Positions 42,628-52,700 of a stretch of DNA of 64,000 bases are shown one piece after another (the stretch's first letter is position 1; every line of letters starts with the position of its first letter). This DNA is from Leptobrachium leishanense (Eukaryota > Chordata > Amphibia > Anura > Megophryidae), in NCBI GenBank assembly GCA_009667805.1, contig CM019065.1:15078952-15142951 (forward strand). Reading direction: 5' to 3'. Made by a program: the position numbers and the translations under genes. Below the pieces are notes generated by a model. It did no database searches. It had not been told where the DNA came from and worked only from the letters and a program-made list of their open reading frames with translations.

Positions 42628-43803
42628 TGTGACGGAATGGGTATTGTCCGCCTGTGGGTGTTCTCCTATCTGCCCCTTCTGGTGCGCTCACCGCCGACCC
42701 GACTACCGAGTAGCACGGCACTCGGCGTCTCGAGCGGCCTGGAATGACCCTGGGGAAGGGTTGGCGGGATACAGGGAGGGTCCCCTGCAAGAGATCAGCC
42801 TGACTACCGAGCGTCACGGCACTCAGCATCTCGAGCGGCTGATCTACTGACCTCGGGGAGGGATGGGACCGTCTGCTGGGTTAGCTTCGCTGGAGGGAAC
42901 GTTCGGTTGTGCAGCGTTTCGAGCGGGTCAATGCACGGACGAAGCGCCGCTGCTCCGATTCGAGGAAGCGGACTTACAGCGGATCAGGCGGTCTGTTGGG
43001 CCGATGCACGGTCGATGCGCCCCGGCTCCGATTCGGGGAAGCGCCGCTGCTCCGATGCGGGGTGCGGAGGTACAGTGGATCCGGCAGTCTGTTGGGCCGG
43101 TGCACGGTCGATGCGCCACGGCTCCGATTCGGGGAAGCGGAGTTCGTGGATACGGCCGTTCGATGTGTCGATGCGCGGCTTAGCCACAGGGTATAGGGAT
43201 CAGTACCTGGGCAATGGATGTGCAAGAGACTGCGGGGAATCTCATTGCAGGGAAGGCTCAAGAAAGACACCAGGCGAAGCGGTATGTACAGGTTGAACTA
43301 ACTTTTACTGGGAAAACACATATATTTATCAACAATCATACAGAATCAGAACAATGGGATCCCTGCCCGCCCCCCCATGATCTCATTGGCCCTTTCTCGA
43401 GGTGGAGTGCCTTGGTCCCGATTCGTATTGGTTGTTCCCGAATCGGGGTGGTGCCGATTCGTAACCGGATGTTCCGAATCGGCCATCTTTTGATTCGGCC
43501 ACTCCGACCGGACGTTCCGAATCGGCCATTTTACGATTCGACCACTCCGACCGGAACCACGAGGCGATGGCAAATGGCGACGGGCAAAACATACAATGGG
43601 TGTCTTACATACTTTACACAGTTATACATACAGGGGACACTTTTATTACATCACACAATAACAACCACATCTAATAAAGAAATCAAGGTGTTCCTACGGT
43701 GCAACAGCACCTAAGGGTCCATAGTAACCCCAACGTCATTAAAGCTGTCCCTGGCTGAGAGTCCTGGGCTTGGCTGCCGAGCCTCCTGGGTCATTCCGTG
43801 ACA
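42628..43803 (-). mobile_element. 5' LTR of Gmr1-like element (1176 bp)
   Basis: Same termini and body as 36812-38081, with two copies of the 94-bp repeat. Scattered single-base differences exist between the two LTRs (for example in the first 60 bp). Confidence 0.95.
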
Positions 43804-43808
43804 AAGGG

Positions 43809-44274
43809 TTAAGTGGTTTGTGGGGTGTTTGCAGAGGGTTGCACTGTTTTTTTGTTTGGACCTCCAAGTTTTTTTTTTTAAAAAAAGTTTTTGTTGTGTT
43901 AGTGCGGCTGTGAGTATTTTTAAAACTATTTTTTTTTTATTTTTTCTTGGTGGTTGCTTTGTTAGTTTTTTTTTTTTTTTTTTTTTTGTTCTGTTAGTGT
44001 GGCAGATTTTTTTTTTAATAAAAATTCTCATTTTTTTTTTTTATTGGTGCTTGTTTTGTTTGTTTTTTTTTCGTCCTGTTAGTGTGGCTGTGAGGTTTTT
44101 AAAACAATTTTTTTTTTCTTGGTTGCACAATTTGTGTGGGGGCACTGGTTGTTTGTATGCTCTCTTGTTAAAGTGTTGTGGAGGCTCTTTGGAGGGGGCA
44201 CCGTTTTTGGTAGGTCCTCAGTTTTTTTTTGTTGTGTTAGTGTGGCTGAGTTTTTTTTTATTTTTTTATTGTTC
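43809..44274. repeat. T-rich low-complexity leader of Helitron B
   Basis: Long T runs separated by GTTAGTGTGGCTGTGAG words in about three rough repeats of 110 bp. Noncoding; part of Helitron B upstream of the Rep frame. Confidence 0.7.
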
Positions 44275-47200
44275 TCTGCTCTGTGCTCTGCTCAGTGCTC
44301 TTGTGCTCTGCTCTGTGCTATTGTGCTCTGCTCTGTGCCGTTTATTGTGCTCTGCTCTGTGCTCTGTGCGTTGCCGTTTATGGTGCTGTGCTCGGCTCTG
44401 TGCCGTTTATTGTTCTGTTTGGCTATTTGCCGTTTATTGTGCTCTGCTCTGTGCCGTTTCTGTGCCGTATATTGTGCTCTGCTCTGTGCCGTTTATTATG
44501 CTCTGCACCGTTTATTGTGTTGTGCTTGGTTCTGTGCTCGGCGCCGTTTATTGTGCTCTGCTCTGTGCCGTTTATTGTGCTCTGTGCCGTATATTGTGCT
44601 GTGCTCGGCTCTGTGCTGTTTATTGTGCTCGGCTCTGTGCCGTCTATTGTGCTGTGCTCGGCTCTGTGGCATTTATTCTGTTGTGCTCGGCTCTGTGCTT
44701 GGCTCTGTGATGTTTATTGTGCTTGGCTCTGTGACGTCTATTGTGCTGTGCTCGGCTCTGTGGCGTTTATTGTGCTCGGCTCTGTGGCGTTTATTGTGTT
44801 CGGCTCTGTGGCGTTTATTGTGCTCGGCTCTGTGCCGTTTATTCTGTTGTGCTTGGCTCTGTGCTTGGCTCTGCGTTGGGCTCTGTGCTCGGCTCTGTGC
44901 CGTATATTGTGCTCTGCTCTGTGCCGTTTATTTTGCGCTGCACCATTTATTGTGTTGTGCTTGGTTCTGTGCTCAACGCCGTTTATTGTGCTCTGCTCTG
45001 TGCCGTTTATTGTGCTGTGCTTGGCTCTGTGCTCGGCTCTGTGCCGTTTATTGTGCTGTGCTCTGTGCCGTATATTGTGCTGTGCTCGGCTCTGTGCCAT
45101 CTATTGTGCTCAGCTCTGTGCCGTCTATTGTGCTGTGCTCGGCTCTGTGGCATTTATTCTGTTGTGCTCGGCTCTGTGCTTGGGTATGTGACGTTTATTG
45201 TGCTTGGCTCTGTGCCTTCTATTGTGCTGTGCTCGGCTCTGTGGCATTTATTGTGCTTGGCTCTGTGGCATTTATTGTGCTCGGCTCTGTGCAGTTTATT
45301 CTGTTGTGCTCGGCTCTGTGCTTGGCTCTGTGCCGTTTATTGTGCTTGTCTCTGTGGCGTTTATTGTGCTTGGCTCTGTGGCGTTTATTGTGCTCGGCTC
45401 TGTGCCGTTTATTGTGCTGTGCTCGGCTCTGTGCTCGGCTCTGTGGCGTTTATTGTGCTCAGCTCTGTGCCGTCTATTGTGCTGTGCTTGGCTCTGTGCT
45501 TGGCACTGCTCTGGGCTCTGTGCTCGGCTCCGTGCCGTATATTGTGCTCTGCTCTGTGCCGTTTATTGTGCTCTGCGCCGTTTATTCTGTTGTGCTCGGC
45601 TCTGTGCTTGGCTCTGTGCTGGGCTCTGTGCTGGGCTCTGTGCTCGGCTCCGTGCCGTATATAGTGTTCTGCTCTGTGCCGTTTATTGTGCTCTGCGCCG
45701 TTTATTGTGTGCTTTGTTCTGGGCTCGGCGCCGTTTATTGTGCTCTGCTCTGTGCCGTTTGTTGTGCTGTGCTGTGCTTGGCTCTGTGCTCGGTGCCGTA
45801 TATTGTGCTGTGCTCAGCTCTGTGCCGTTTATTGTGCTCGGCTCTGTGCTGTCTATTGTGCTGTGCTCGGCTCTGTGGCGTTTATTGTGCTCGGTTCTGT
45901 GGCGTTTATTCTGTTGTGCTTGGCTCTGTGACGTTTATTGTGCTTTGCTCTGTGCCGTCTATTGTGCTGTGCTCGGCTCTGTGGCGTTTATTGTGCTCGG
46001 CTCTGTGGCGTTTATTGTGCTCAGCTCTGTGCTGTTTATTCTGTTGTGCTTGGCTCTGTGCTTGGCTCTGTGCTGGGCTCCGTGCCGTATATTGTGCTCT
46101 GCTCTGTGCCATTTATTGTGCTCTGTGCCGTTTATTGTGTTGTGCTTGGTTCTGTGCTCGGCGCCGTTTATTGTGCTCTGCTCTGTGCCGTTTACTGTGC
46201 TGTGCTTGGCTCTGTGCTCGGTGCCGTATATGGTGCTGTGCTCGGCTCTGTGCCGTTTATTGTGCTCGGCTCTGTGGCGTTTATTTTGTTGTGCTCGGCT
46301 CTGTGCTTGGCTCTGTGACGTTTATTGTGCTTGGCTCTGTGCCGTCTATTGTGCTGTGCTCGGCTCTGTGGCGTTTATTGTGCTTGGCTCTGTGCCGTTT
46401 ATTCTGTTGTGCTCGGCTCTGTGCTTGGCTCTGCGCTGGGCTCTGTGCCCGGCTCTGTGCTCGGTTCCGTGCCGTATATTGTGCTCTGCTCTGTGCCGTT
46501 TATTTTGCTCTGCGCCGTTTATTGTGTTGTGCTTGGTTCTGTGCTCGGCGCTGTTTATTGTGCTGTGCTTGGCTCTGTGCCGTCTATTGTGCTGTGCTCG
46601 GCTCTGTGGTGTTTATTGTGCTCGGCTCTGTGGCGTTTATTCTGTTGTGCTCGACTCTGTGCTTGGCTCTGTGGCGTTTATTGTGCTCGGCTCTGTGCCT
46701 TTAATGGGTTGTGCTCTGCTCTGTGCTCTGCTTGGTGCTCTGCTCTGTGCCGTCTATTGTGCTCTGCTCTGTGCCGTCTATTGTGCTGGGCTCTGCGCTC
46801 GGCTCTGCGCTGGGCTCGGCTCTGTGCTCATGTACTGGGCTCTGCGCTGGGCTTGGCTCTGCGCTCAGGTGCTGGGCTCTGTGCTGGGCTCGGCTCTGCG
46901 CTGGGCTCTGCGCTGGGCTCGGCTCTGTGCTGGGCTCTGCGCTGGGCTCTGCGCTCGGCTCTGTGCTCAGGTGCTGGGCTCTGCGCTCGGCTCTGTGCTC
47001 AGGTGCTCGGCTCTGTGCTGGGCTCAGTGCTCGGCTCTGTGCTGGGCTCAGTGCTCAGCTCTGAGCTGGGCTCTGAGCTGGGCTCTGCGCTGGGCTCTGC
47101 GCTGGGCTCTGTGCTCAGGTACTCGGCTCTGTGCTGGGCTCAGTGCTGGGCTCTGCGCTCGGCTCTGCGCTCGGCTCTGCACTGGGCTCTGTGCTGGGCT

Positions 47201-47410
47201 CTGCGCTCGGCGCTGGGCTCGGCTCTGTGCTCAGGTGCTGGGCTCTGTGCTCGGCTCTGTGCTGGGCTCGGTGCTGGGCTCGGTGCTCGGGTGCTGGGCT
47301 CGGGTGCTGGGCTCTGGGCTCGGGTGCTGGGCTCTGTGCTCGGTGCTGGGCTCTGGGCTCGGTGCTGGGCTCTGTGCTCGGTGCTGGGCTCTGGTGCTGG
47401 GCTCTGGGCT
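44275..47410. repeat. 24-bp tandem repeat array (about 3.1 kb) in Helitron B leader
   Basis: The core unit is CTCGGCTCTGTG(G/C)CGTTTA plus TTGTG, 24 bp, with variants GCTGTGCTCGG and GTATATTGTGCTCTGCTCTG. A larger pattern (blocks starting GTGCCGTATATTGTGCTCTG at about 44466, 44898, 45533, 46082 and 46468) shows higher-order duplication. From 46780 the unit changes to GCTGGGCTCTGTGCTCAGG types. Because 24 is a multiple of three and the unit lacks stops in several frames, ORFs of 782 and 861 codons appear; they show only repeated V-L-G-S-V-A-F-I units and are not genes. Confidence 0.92.
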
Positions 47411-47692
47411 CTGTGGCATTTTCGCGCGCTTCCAACATTGGTGGTCCTGCGGCGGGAGGCGCATGGCAACCTCCGTAATAGGCTTTGGGAGTGCTGCGGC
47501 AGGAGGCGCGCGTGCACCCGGCTGCGCGCGCATCCAACCTCCGTAAGACGCTTTGGGCATGCTGCGGCGGGTGGCGCACGCGCACCCGGCTGCGCGCGCT
47601 TCCAACCTCCACAGCACCCTGTGGGCTGCCGCGCATGCGCAGAGTAAGGCTTGGCGACGGACACGCCAAGACTTACTCTATTATAGGATAGA
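47411..47692 (-). repeat. Helitron B 5' terminal region with three 70-bp GC-rich repeats
   Basis: Three units share GCGCGCTTCCAACCTCC / GGCGGGAGGCGC and CACCCGGCTGCGCGCGC. Next to the terminus lies an inverted pair (AGTAAGGCTTGGCG and CGCCAAGACTTACT, 47643-47676). The end on the minus strand is TCTATCCTATAATAGAGTAAG. Confidence 0.8.
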
Positions 47693-47702
47693 CTAGTTGT
47701 AA

Positions 47703-47721
47703 AGCCTGCCCAGAGGGCAGT
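47703..47721 (-). terminator. Helitron 3' terminal hairpin
   Basis: GCCTGCCCAGAGGGCAGTC forms a stem CTGCCC/GGGCAG. In Helitrons this hairpin marks the end of rolling-circle transfer. A second copy lies at 47861-47879. Confidence 0.85.
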
Positions 47722-47724
47722 CTA

Positions 47725-48570
47725 TTGTGGATATACTGCCCCTGCTCATGGATATACTGCCCCAGCTCGTGGATACTGCCCCAGCACGTGGATACTGCCC
47801 CAGCACGTGGATACTGCCCCCGCACGTGGATACTGCCCCCGCACGTGGATACTGCCCCAGCCTGCCCAGAGGGCAGTCTATTGTGGGTATACTGCCCCAG
47901 CTCGTGGATACTTCCCCAGCACGTGGATATTGCCCCAGCATGTGGATACTGCCCCCAGCACATGGATATTTGCCCCCAGCACATGGATTTGCCCAGCTCA
48001 TGGATTTGCCCAGCTCATGGATTTGCCCCCAGCTCATGGATTTGCCCCAGCTCATGGATTTGCCCCCAGCTCATGGATTTGCCCCAGCTCATGGATTTGC
48101 CCCCAGCTCATGGAGTTGCCCAGCTCATGGATTTGCCCAGCTCATGGATTTGCCCAGCACATGGATTTGCCCCAGCTCATGGATTTGCCCCCAGCTCATG
48201 GATTTGCCCCCAGCTCATGGATTTGCCCAGCACATGGATTTGCCCCAGCTCATGGATTTGCCCCCAGCTCATGGAGTTGCCCAGCTCATGGATTTGCCCA
48301 GTACATGGATTTGCCCCAGCTCATGGATTTGCCCAGCACATGGATTTGCCCAGCTCGTGGATTTGCCCCCAGCTCATGGATTTGCCCCAGCTCATGGAGT
48401 TGCCCAGCTCATGGATTTGCCCAGCACATGGATTTGCCCAGCTCGTGGATTTGCCCCCAGGTCGTGGATATGGACCCCCCAGCTCGTGGATATGGACCCC
48501 CCAGCTCGTGGATATTGACCCCCCAGCTCGTGGATATTGACCCCCCAGCTCGTGGATATTGACCCCCCCC
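47725..48570. repeat. Short tandem repeat array in Helitron A (18-21 bp units)
   Basis: Three zones: CTGCCCCAGCACGTGGATA units (47740-47960), TTGCCCAGCTCATGGATTTG units (47965-48465) and GACCCCCCAGCTCGTGGATA units (48465-48570). Apparent ORFs of over 250 codons in all three plus-strand frames are by-products. Confidence 0.93.
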
Positions 48571-48614
48571 CACCAGCGCTCATACTTACCTGTCGAGCGG
48601 CGCCAGGGAAGTGA

Positions 48615-49110
48615 AGATTTCCCCGCTTCCGGTCTTTGAAGGACCCAAGCCACGGTCACGTGACGGGGCTTGGGTCCTTCAAAGCGGAAGCGAGGGAACT
48701 TTCCCTCCGCCGCTCGGGGGTAGGATGCGCGCGGCAGCCGGGTAGAGGCTGCACCTCTACCCGGCTGCGGCGCGCATCCTACCCTGAGCGGCGGAGGGAA
48801 CTTTCCCTTCGCCGCTCGGGGGACCCGTTAGATGCGCACAGCAGCCGGGTAGAGGCTCCGCTCGCAGCCTCTACCCGGCTGCCGCGCGCATCCAACCCCC
48901 GAGCGGCGGAGGAAACTTTCCCTTCGCCGCTCTGGGGTTGGATGCGCGCGGCAGCCGGGTAGAGGCTGCGAGCGCAGCCTCTACCCGGCTGCTGTGTGCA
49001 TGTGTAACCGCCGCGGCGAGCCGGCAGCCGGCTCGTGCCGCGGCGGTTGCATGCGCGCGCAACCAACCGCCGCTGGTTGCGCGCGCATGCGCAGTAAGGC
49101 TTTGGCGACG
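48615..49110. repeat. Series of four GC-rich palindromes in Helitron A
   Basis: Successive inverted repeats: 48622-48695 (CTTTGAAGGACCCAAGCC arms), 48693-48808 (GGGTAGAGGCTGCACCTCTACCC centre core), 48805-48925 (CAGCCGGGTAGAGGCT arms) and 48915-49005 (same arms, centre GCGAGCGC), followed by 49010-49090 (AACCGCCGCGGC / GCCGCGGCGGTT and GGTTGCGCGCGCATGC arms). Near the terminus GTAAGGCTTTGGC and GCCAAAGCCTTAC also form a hairpin (49093-49126). Confidence 0.85.
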
Positions 49111-49145
49111 GACAGCCAAAGCCTTACTCTTTTATAGTATAGATA

Positions 49146-49445
49146 TATGAGATCTCTGCAGTTCGTTCTCTCTCTCTCCTGTCCTGTGTAGTGGACAGTC
49201 TTCCTAGTTGATAAGTATACACACTGTGGGCTGCTGGCCCTCTAGGCCTATTTGTTATTGTTCATATTGGCTGCTTTGTAAATCTTGTACATATGTGTTA
49301 TATGTGATTTAGTGTGCTGTTTGTAATTCCTAATAAATGCAAAATATAGTGGACGAACCTGTCTTGTGCAATATATATATTTGTGTTGGATGAGTGGTAC
49401 ACCAACACCTATATTTTCAAGGGCTCAGCGACCATTTACCACACC
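49146..49445. other. Unassigned sequence between Helitron A and satellite
   Basis: AT-rich, contains AATAAATGCAAAATATAG (about 49334) with a polyadenylation-like signal, perhaps the tail of an LTR. No boundary could be set. Confidence 0.35.
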
Positions 49446-52335
49446 CAGCAGTGTGTGGATTCATATGCTGCATTAATTATACTGCAGAGAGGCACTTCCC
49501 AGCAGTGTGTGGATTCATATGCTGCATTAATTACACTGCAGAGAGGTGCTTCCCAGCAGTGTGTGGATTCATATGCTGCATTAATTACACTGCAGAGAGG
49601 TGCTTCCCAGCAGTGTGTGGATTCATATGCTGCATTAATTACACTGCAGAGAGGTGCTTCCCAGCAGTGTGTGGATTCATATGCTGCATTATTTATACTG
49701 CAGAGAGGTGCTTCCCAGCAGTGTGTGGATTCATATGCTGCATTAATTATACTGCAGAGAGGTGCTTCCCAGCAGTGTGTGGATTCATATGCTGCATTAT
49801 TTATACTGCAGAGAGGTGCTTCCCAGCAGTGTGTGGATTCATATGCTGCATTAATTATACTGCAGAGAGGCGCTTCCCAGCAGTGTATGGATTCATATAC
49901 TGCATTAATTATACCGCAGAGAGGTGCTTCCCAGCAGTGTGTGGATTCATATGCTGCATTAATTACACTGCAGAGAGGTGCTTCCCAGCAGTGTGTGGAT
50001 CATATGCTGCATTATTTATACTGCAGAGAGGTGCTTCCCAGCAGTGTGTGGATTCATATGCTGCATTATTTATACTGCAGAGAGGTGCTTCCCAGCAGTG
50101 TGTGGATTCATATGCTGCATTAATTATACTGCAGAGAGGTGCTTCCAGCAGTGTGTGGATTCATATGCTGCATTAATTATACTGCAGAGAGGTGTTTCCC
50201 AGCAGTGTGTGGATTCATATGCTGCATTAATTATACTGCAGAGAGGTGCTTCCCAGCAGTGTGTGGATTCATATGCTGCATTAATTATACTGCAGAGAGG
50301 CGCTTCCCAGCAGTGTATGGATTCATATACTGCATTAATTATACCGCAGAGAGGTGCTTCCCAGCAGTGTGTGGATTCATATGCTGCATTAATTATACAG
50401 CAGAGAGGTGCTTCCCAGCAGTGTGTGGATTCATATGCTGCATTAATTACACTGCAGAGAGGTGCTTCCCAGCAGTGTGTGGATTCATATGCTGCATTAT
50501 TTATACTGCAGAGAGGTGCTTCCCAGCAGTGTGTGGATTCATATGCTGCATTAATTATACTGCAGAGAGGTGCTTCCCAGCAGTGTGTGGATTCATATGC
50601 TGCATTAATTATACTGCAGAGAGGTGCTTCCCAGCAGTGTGTGGATTCATATGCTGCATTAATTATACTGCAGAGAGGTGCTTCCCAGCAGTGTGTGGAT
50701 TCATATGCTGCATTAATTATACTGCAGAGAGGTGTTTCCCAGCAGTGTGTGGATTCATATGCTGCCTTAATTATACTGCAGAGAGGTGCTTCCAGCAGTG
50801 TGTGGATTCATATGCTGCATTAATTACACTGCAGAGAGGTGCTTCACAGCAGTGTGTGGATTCATATGCTGCATTATTTATACTGCAGAGAGGTGCTTCC
50901 AGCAGTGTGTGGATTCATATGCTGCATTAATTATACTGCAGAGAGGTGTTTCCCAGCAGTGTGTGGATTCATATGCTGCATTAATTATACTGCAGAGAGG
51001 TGCTTCCCAGCAGTGTGTGGATTCATATGCTGCATTAATTATACTGCAGAGAGGCGCTTCCCAGCAGTGTGTGGATTCATATGCTGCATTAATTATACTG
51101 CAGAGAGGCACTTCCCAGCAGTGTGTGGATTCATATACTGCATTAATTATACCGCAGAGAGGCGCTTCCCAGAAGTGTGTGGATTCATATGCTGCATTAA
51201 TTATACAGCAGAGAGGTGCTTCCCAGCAGTGTGTGGATTCATATGCTGCATTAATTATACCGCAGAGAGGCGCTTCCCAGCAGTGTGTGGATTCATATGC
51301 TGCATTAATTATACAGCAGAGAGGTGCTTCCCAGCAGTGTGTGGATTCATATGCTGCATTATTTATACTGCAGAGAGGTGCTTCCCAGCAGTGTGTGGAT
51401 TCATATGCTGCATTAATTATACTGCAGAGAGGTGCTTCCCAGCAGTGTGTGGATTCATATGCTGCATTAATTATACTGCAGAGAGGTGCTTCCCAGCAGT
51501 GTGTGGATTCATATGCTGCATTAATTATACTGCAGAGAGGTGCTTCCCAGCAGTGTGTGGATTCATATGCTGCATTAATTATACTGCAGAGAGGTGTTTC
51601 CCAGCAGTGTGTGGATTCATATGCTGCCTTAATTATACTGCAGAGAGGTGCTTCCCAGCAGTGTGTGGATTCATATGCTGCATTAATTACACTGCAGAGA
51701 GGTGCTTCACAGCAGTGTGTGGATTCATATGCTGCATTATTTATACTGCAGAGAGGTGCTTCCCAGCAGTGTGTGGATTCATATGCTGCATTAATTATAC
51801 TGCAGAGAGGTGTTTCCAGCAGTGTGTGGATTCATATGCTGCATTAATTATACTGCAGAGAGGTGCTTCCCAGCAGTGTGTGGATTCATATGCTGCATTA
51901 ATTATACTGCAGAGAGGCGCTTCCCAGCAGTGTGTGGATTCATATGCTGCATTAATTATACTGCAGAGAGGCACTTCCCAGCAGTGTGTGGATTCATATA
52001 CTGCATTAATTATACCGCAGAGAGGCGCTTCCCAGAAGTGTGTGGATTCATATGCTGCATTAATTATACAGCAGAGAGGTGCTTCCCAGCAGTGTGTGGA
52101 TTCATATGCTGCATTAATTATACCGCAGAGAGGCGCTTCCCAGCAGTGTGTGGATTCATATGCTGCATTAATTATACAGCAGAGAGGTGCTTCCCAGCAG
52201 TGTGTGGATTCATATGCTGCATTAATTATACTGCAGAGAGGTGCTTCCCAGCAGTGTGTGTGGTTTCATATGCTGCATTAATTATACCGCAGAGAGGTGC
52301 TTCCCCGCAGTGTGCGTATTCTAATGCTGCATTAA
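49446..52335. repeat. 54-bp satellite array, about 53 copies
   Basis: Unit CAGCAGTGTGTGGATTCATA plus TGCTGCATTAATTATACTGC plus AGAGAGGTGCTTCC, 54 bp. Variants recur in order: CAGTGTATGG...ATACTGC (49885, 50315), AGAAGTGTGTGG (51171, 52034) and 53-bp units missing one C (50144, 50792, 50900, 51818). The 863-bp spacing of the second variant marks a higher-order repeat of 16 units. Period 54 keeps frame, so long ORFs (QQCVDSYAALIILQRGAS repeated) appear; frames break at the 53-bp units, which argues against coding. Confidence 0.95.
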
Positions 52336-52588
52336 AACTTTGTTTTGGATCATTTCGTTCTGGTTTGTTTCATTTCAGATCATTTAGTTACTTTTTTTCA
52401 ATTTGGATCATATCAGATCGATTTCTTTTCACATTGAATCATTTTAGATCGTGACGTGATTCGTTATTTTGGATCAATTTGACATTTTGGCCGCCCAATT
52501 TTCGTTTCGGAAATGCATCTGAAATAACGAAAAAATGGAAATCTCAGATGAAAACGAAGTTTGGATGAAACAAAATGCACATGCCTAG
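52336..52588. mobile_element. Right end of TGCACATG-type hAT MITE
   Basis: AT-rich GATCATTTCG/GGATCATATCAGATC words resemble the interior of the MITE at 3695-4183, and the end AAATGCACATGCCTA matches its terminus. The left end is not found, being lost at or before the satellite. Confidence 0.55.
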
Positions 52589-52700
52589 TGAGTATTGGGC
52601 GGGAGGGAGCTGCAAAGTCATGACGTGTGGGGAACGTCCTCTGCATACAGCAGGGACACATGAGAACGTCCCCCCTCACATTATCTGCAACGAAAGGGTT
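52589..52700. repeat. Dispersed repeat (GTGAGTATTGGGCGGGAGG)
   Basis: Homologous, inverted, to 62872-62967 and in part to 23348-23375 inside the TTAA MITE. It seems to be a fragment of the same piggyBac-type family. Confidence 0.55.

Larger units (their letters stand above)
36807..43808 (-). mobile_element. Gmr1-like Ty3/gypsy retrotransposon, complete, TSD AAGGG
   Basis: Direct LTRs 36812-38081 and 42628-43803 enclose gag-protease-integrase-RT-RNase H on the minus strand, with AAGGG at 36807-36811 and 43804-43808. Integrase precedes reverse transcriptase. This copia-like domain order is known for the Gmr1 group of deuterostome Ty3/gypsy elements. The LTRs are highly similar, so insertion is fairly recent. 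It lies 65 bp upstream of the Helitron B start codon. Confidence 0.95.
27693..47692 (-). mobile_element. Helitron B, autonomous type, interrupted by two large insertions
   Basis: The 5' end is at 47692 (minus strand TCTATCCTATAATAGAGTAAG). A leader with tandem repeats runs to 43804, the Rep-helicase frame starts at 36742 and ends at 27885. Inserted in it are a Gmr1-like gypsy element (36812-43803) and a composite of LTR element plus MITE (29280-33722). Subtracting these, the element is about 8.4 kb to the stop codon. The 3' boundary given is approximate because no certain terminal hairpin was found. Helitrons move by rolling-circle replication with an HUH nuclease fused to a PIF1-like helicase. 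Confidence 0.8.
47693..49143 (-). mobile_element. Helitron A, non-autonomous, complete ends
   Basis: On the minus strand it starts TCTATACTATAAAAGAGTAA at 49143, preceded by A, and ends at 47693 with a hairpin (GACTGCCCTCTGGGCAGGC) followed by TTTACAA and CTAG. A TC start, CTRR end and a GC hairpin about 10 nt before the end are the diagnostic Helitron features. There is no Rep or helicase, only tandem repeats and palindromes. Its 5' end is homologous to that of Helitron B (both have AGTAAG...TTGGCG and GTCCGTCGCC). Confidence 0.88.

Noticed and set aside
44119..47546. ORFs of 861 and 782 codons on the plus strand
   Set aside because: They translate a 24-bp tandem repeat in several frames at once; the period keeps the frame and the unit lacks stops. 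No domain and no codon bias toward one frame.
47725..48562. Pro/His-rich ORFs of 251-271 codons in all three plus-strand frames
   Set aside because: Short tandem repeats within non-autonomous Helitron A; frames overlap completely.
49383..52454. ORFs of up to 480 codons in the 54-bp repeat
   Set aside because: Open in more than one frame, shifted by 53-bp units, only repeats of an 18-residue unit. Satellite DNA, not a protein gene.
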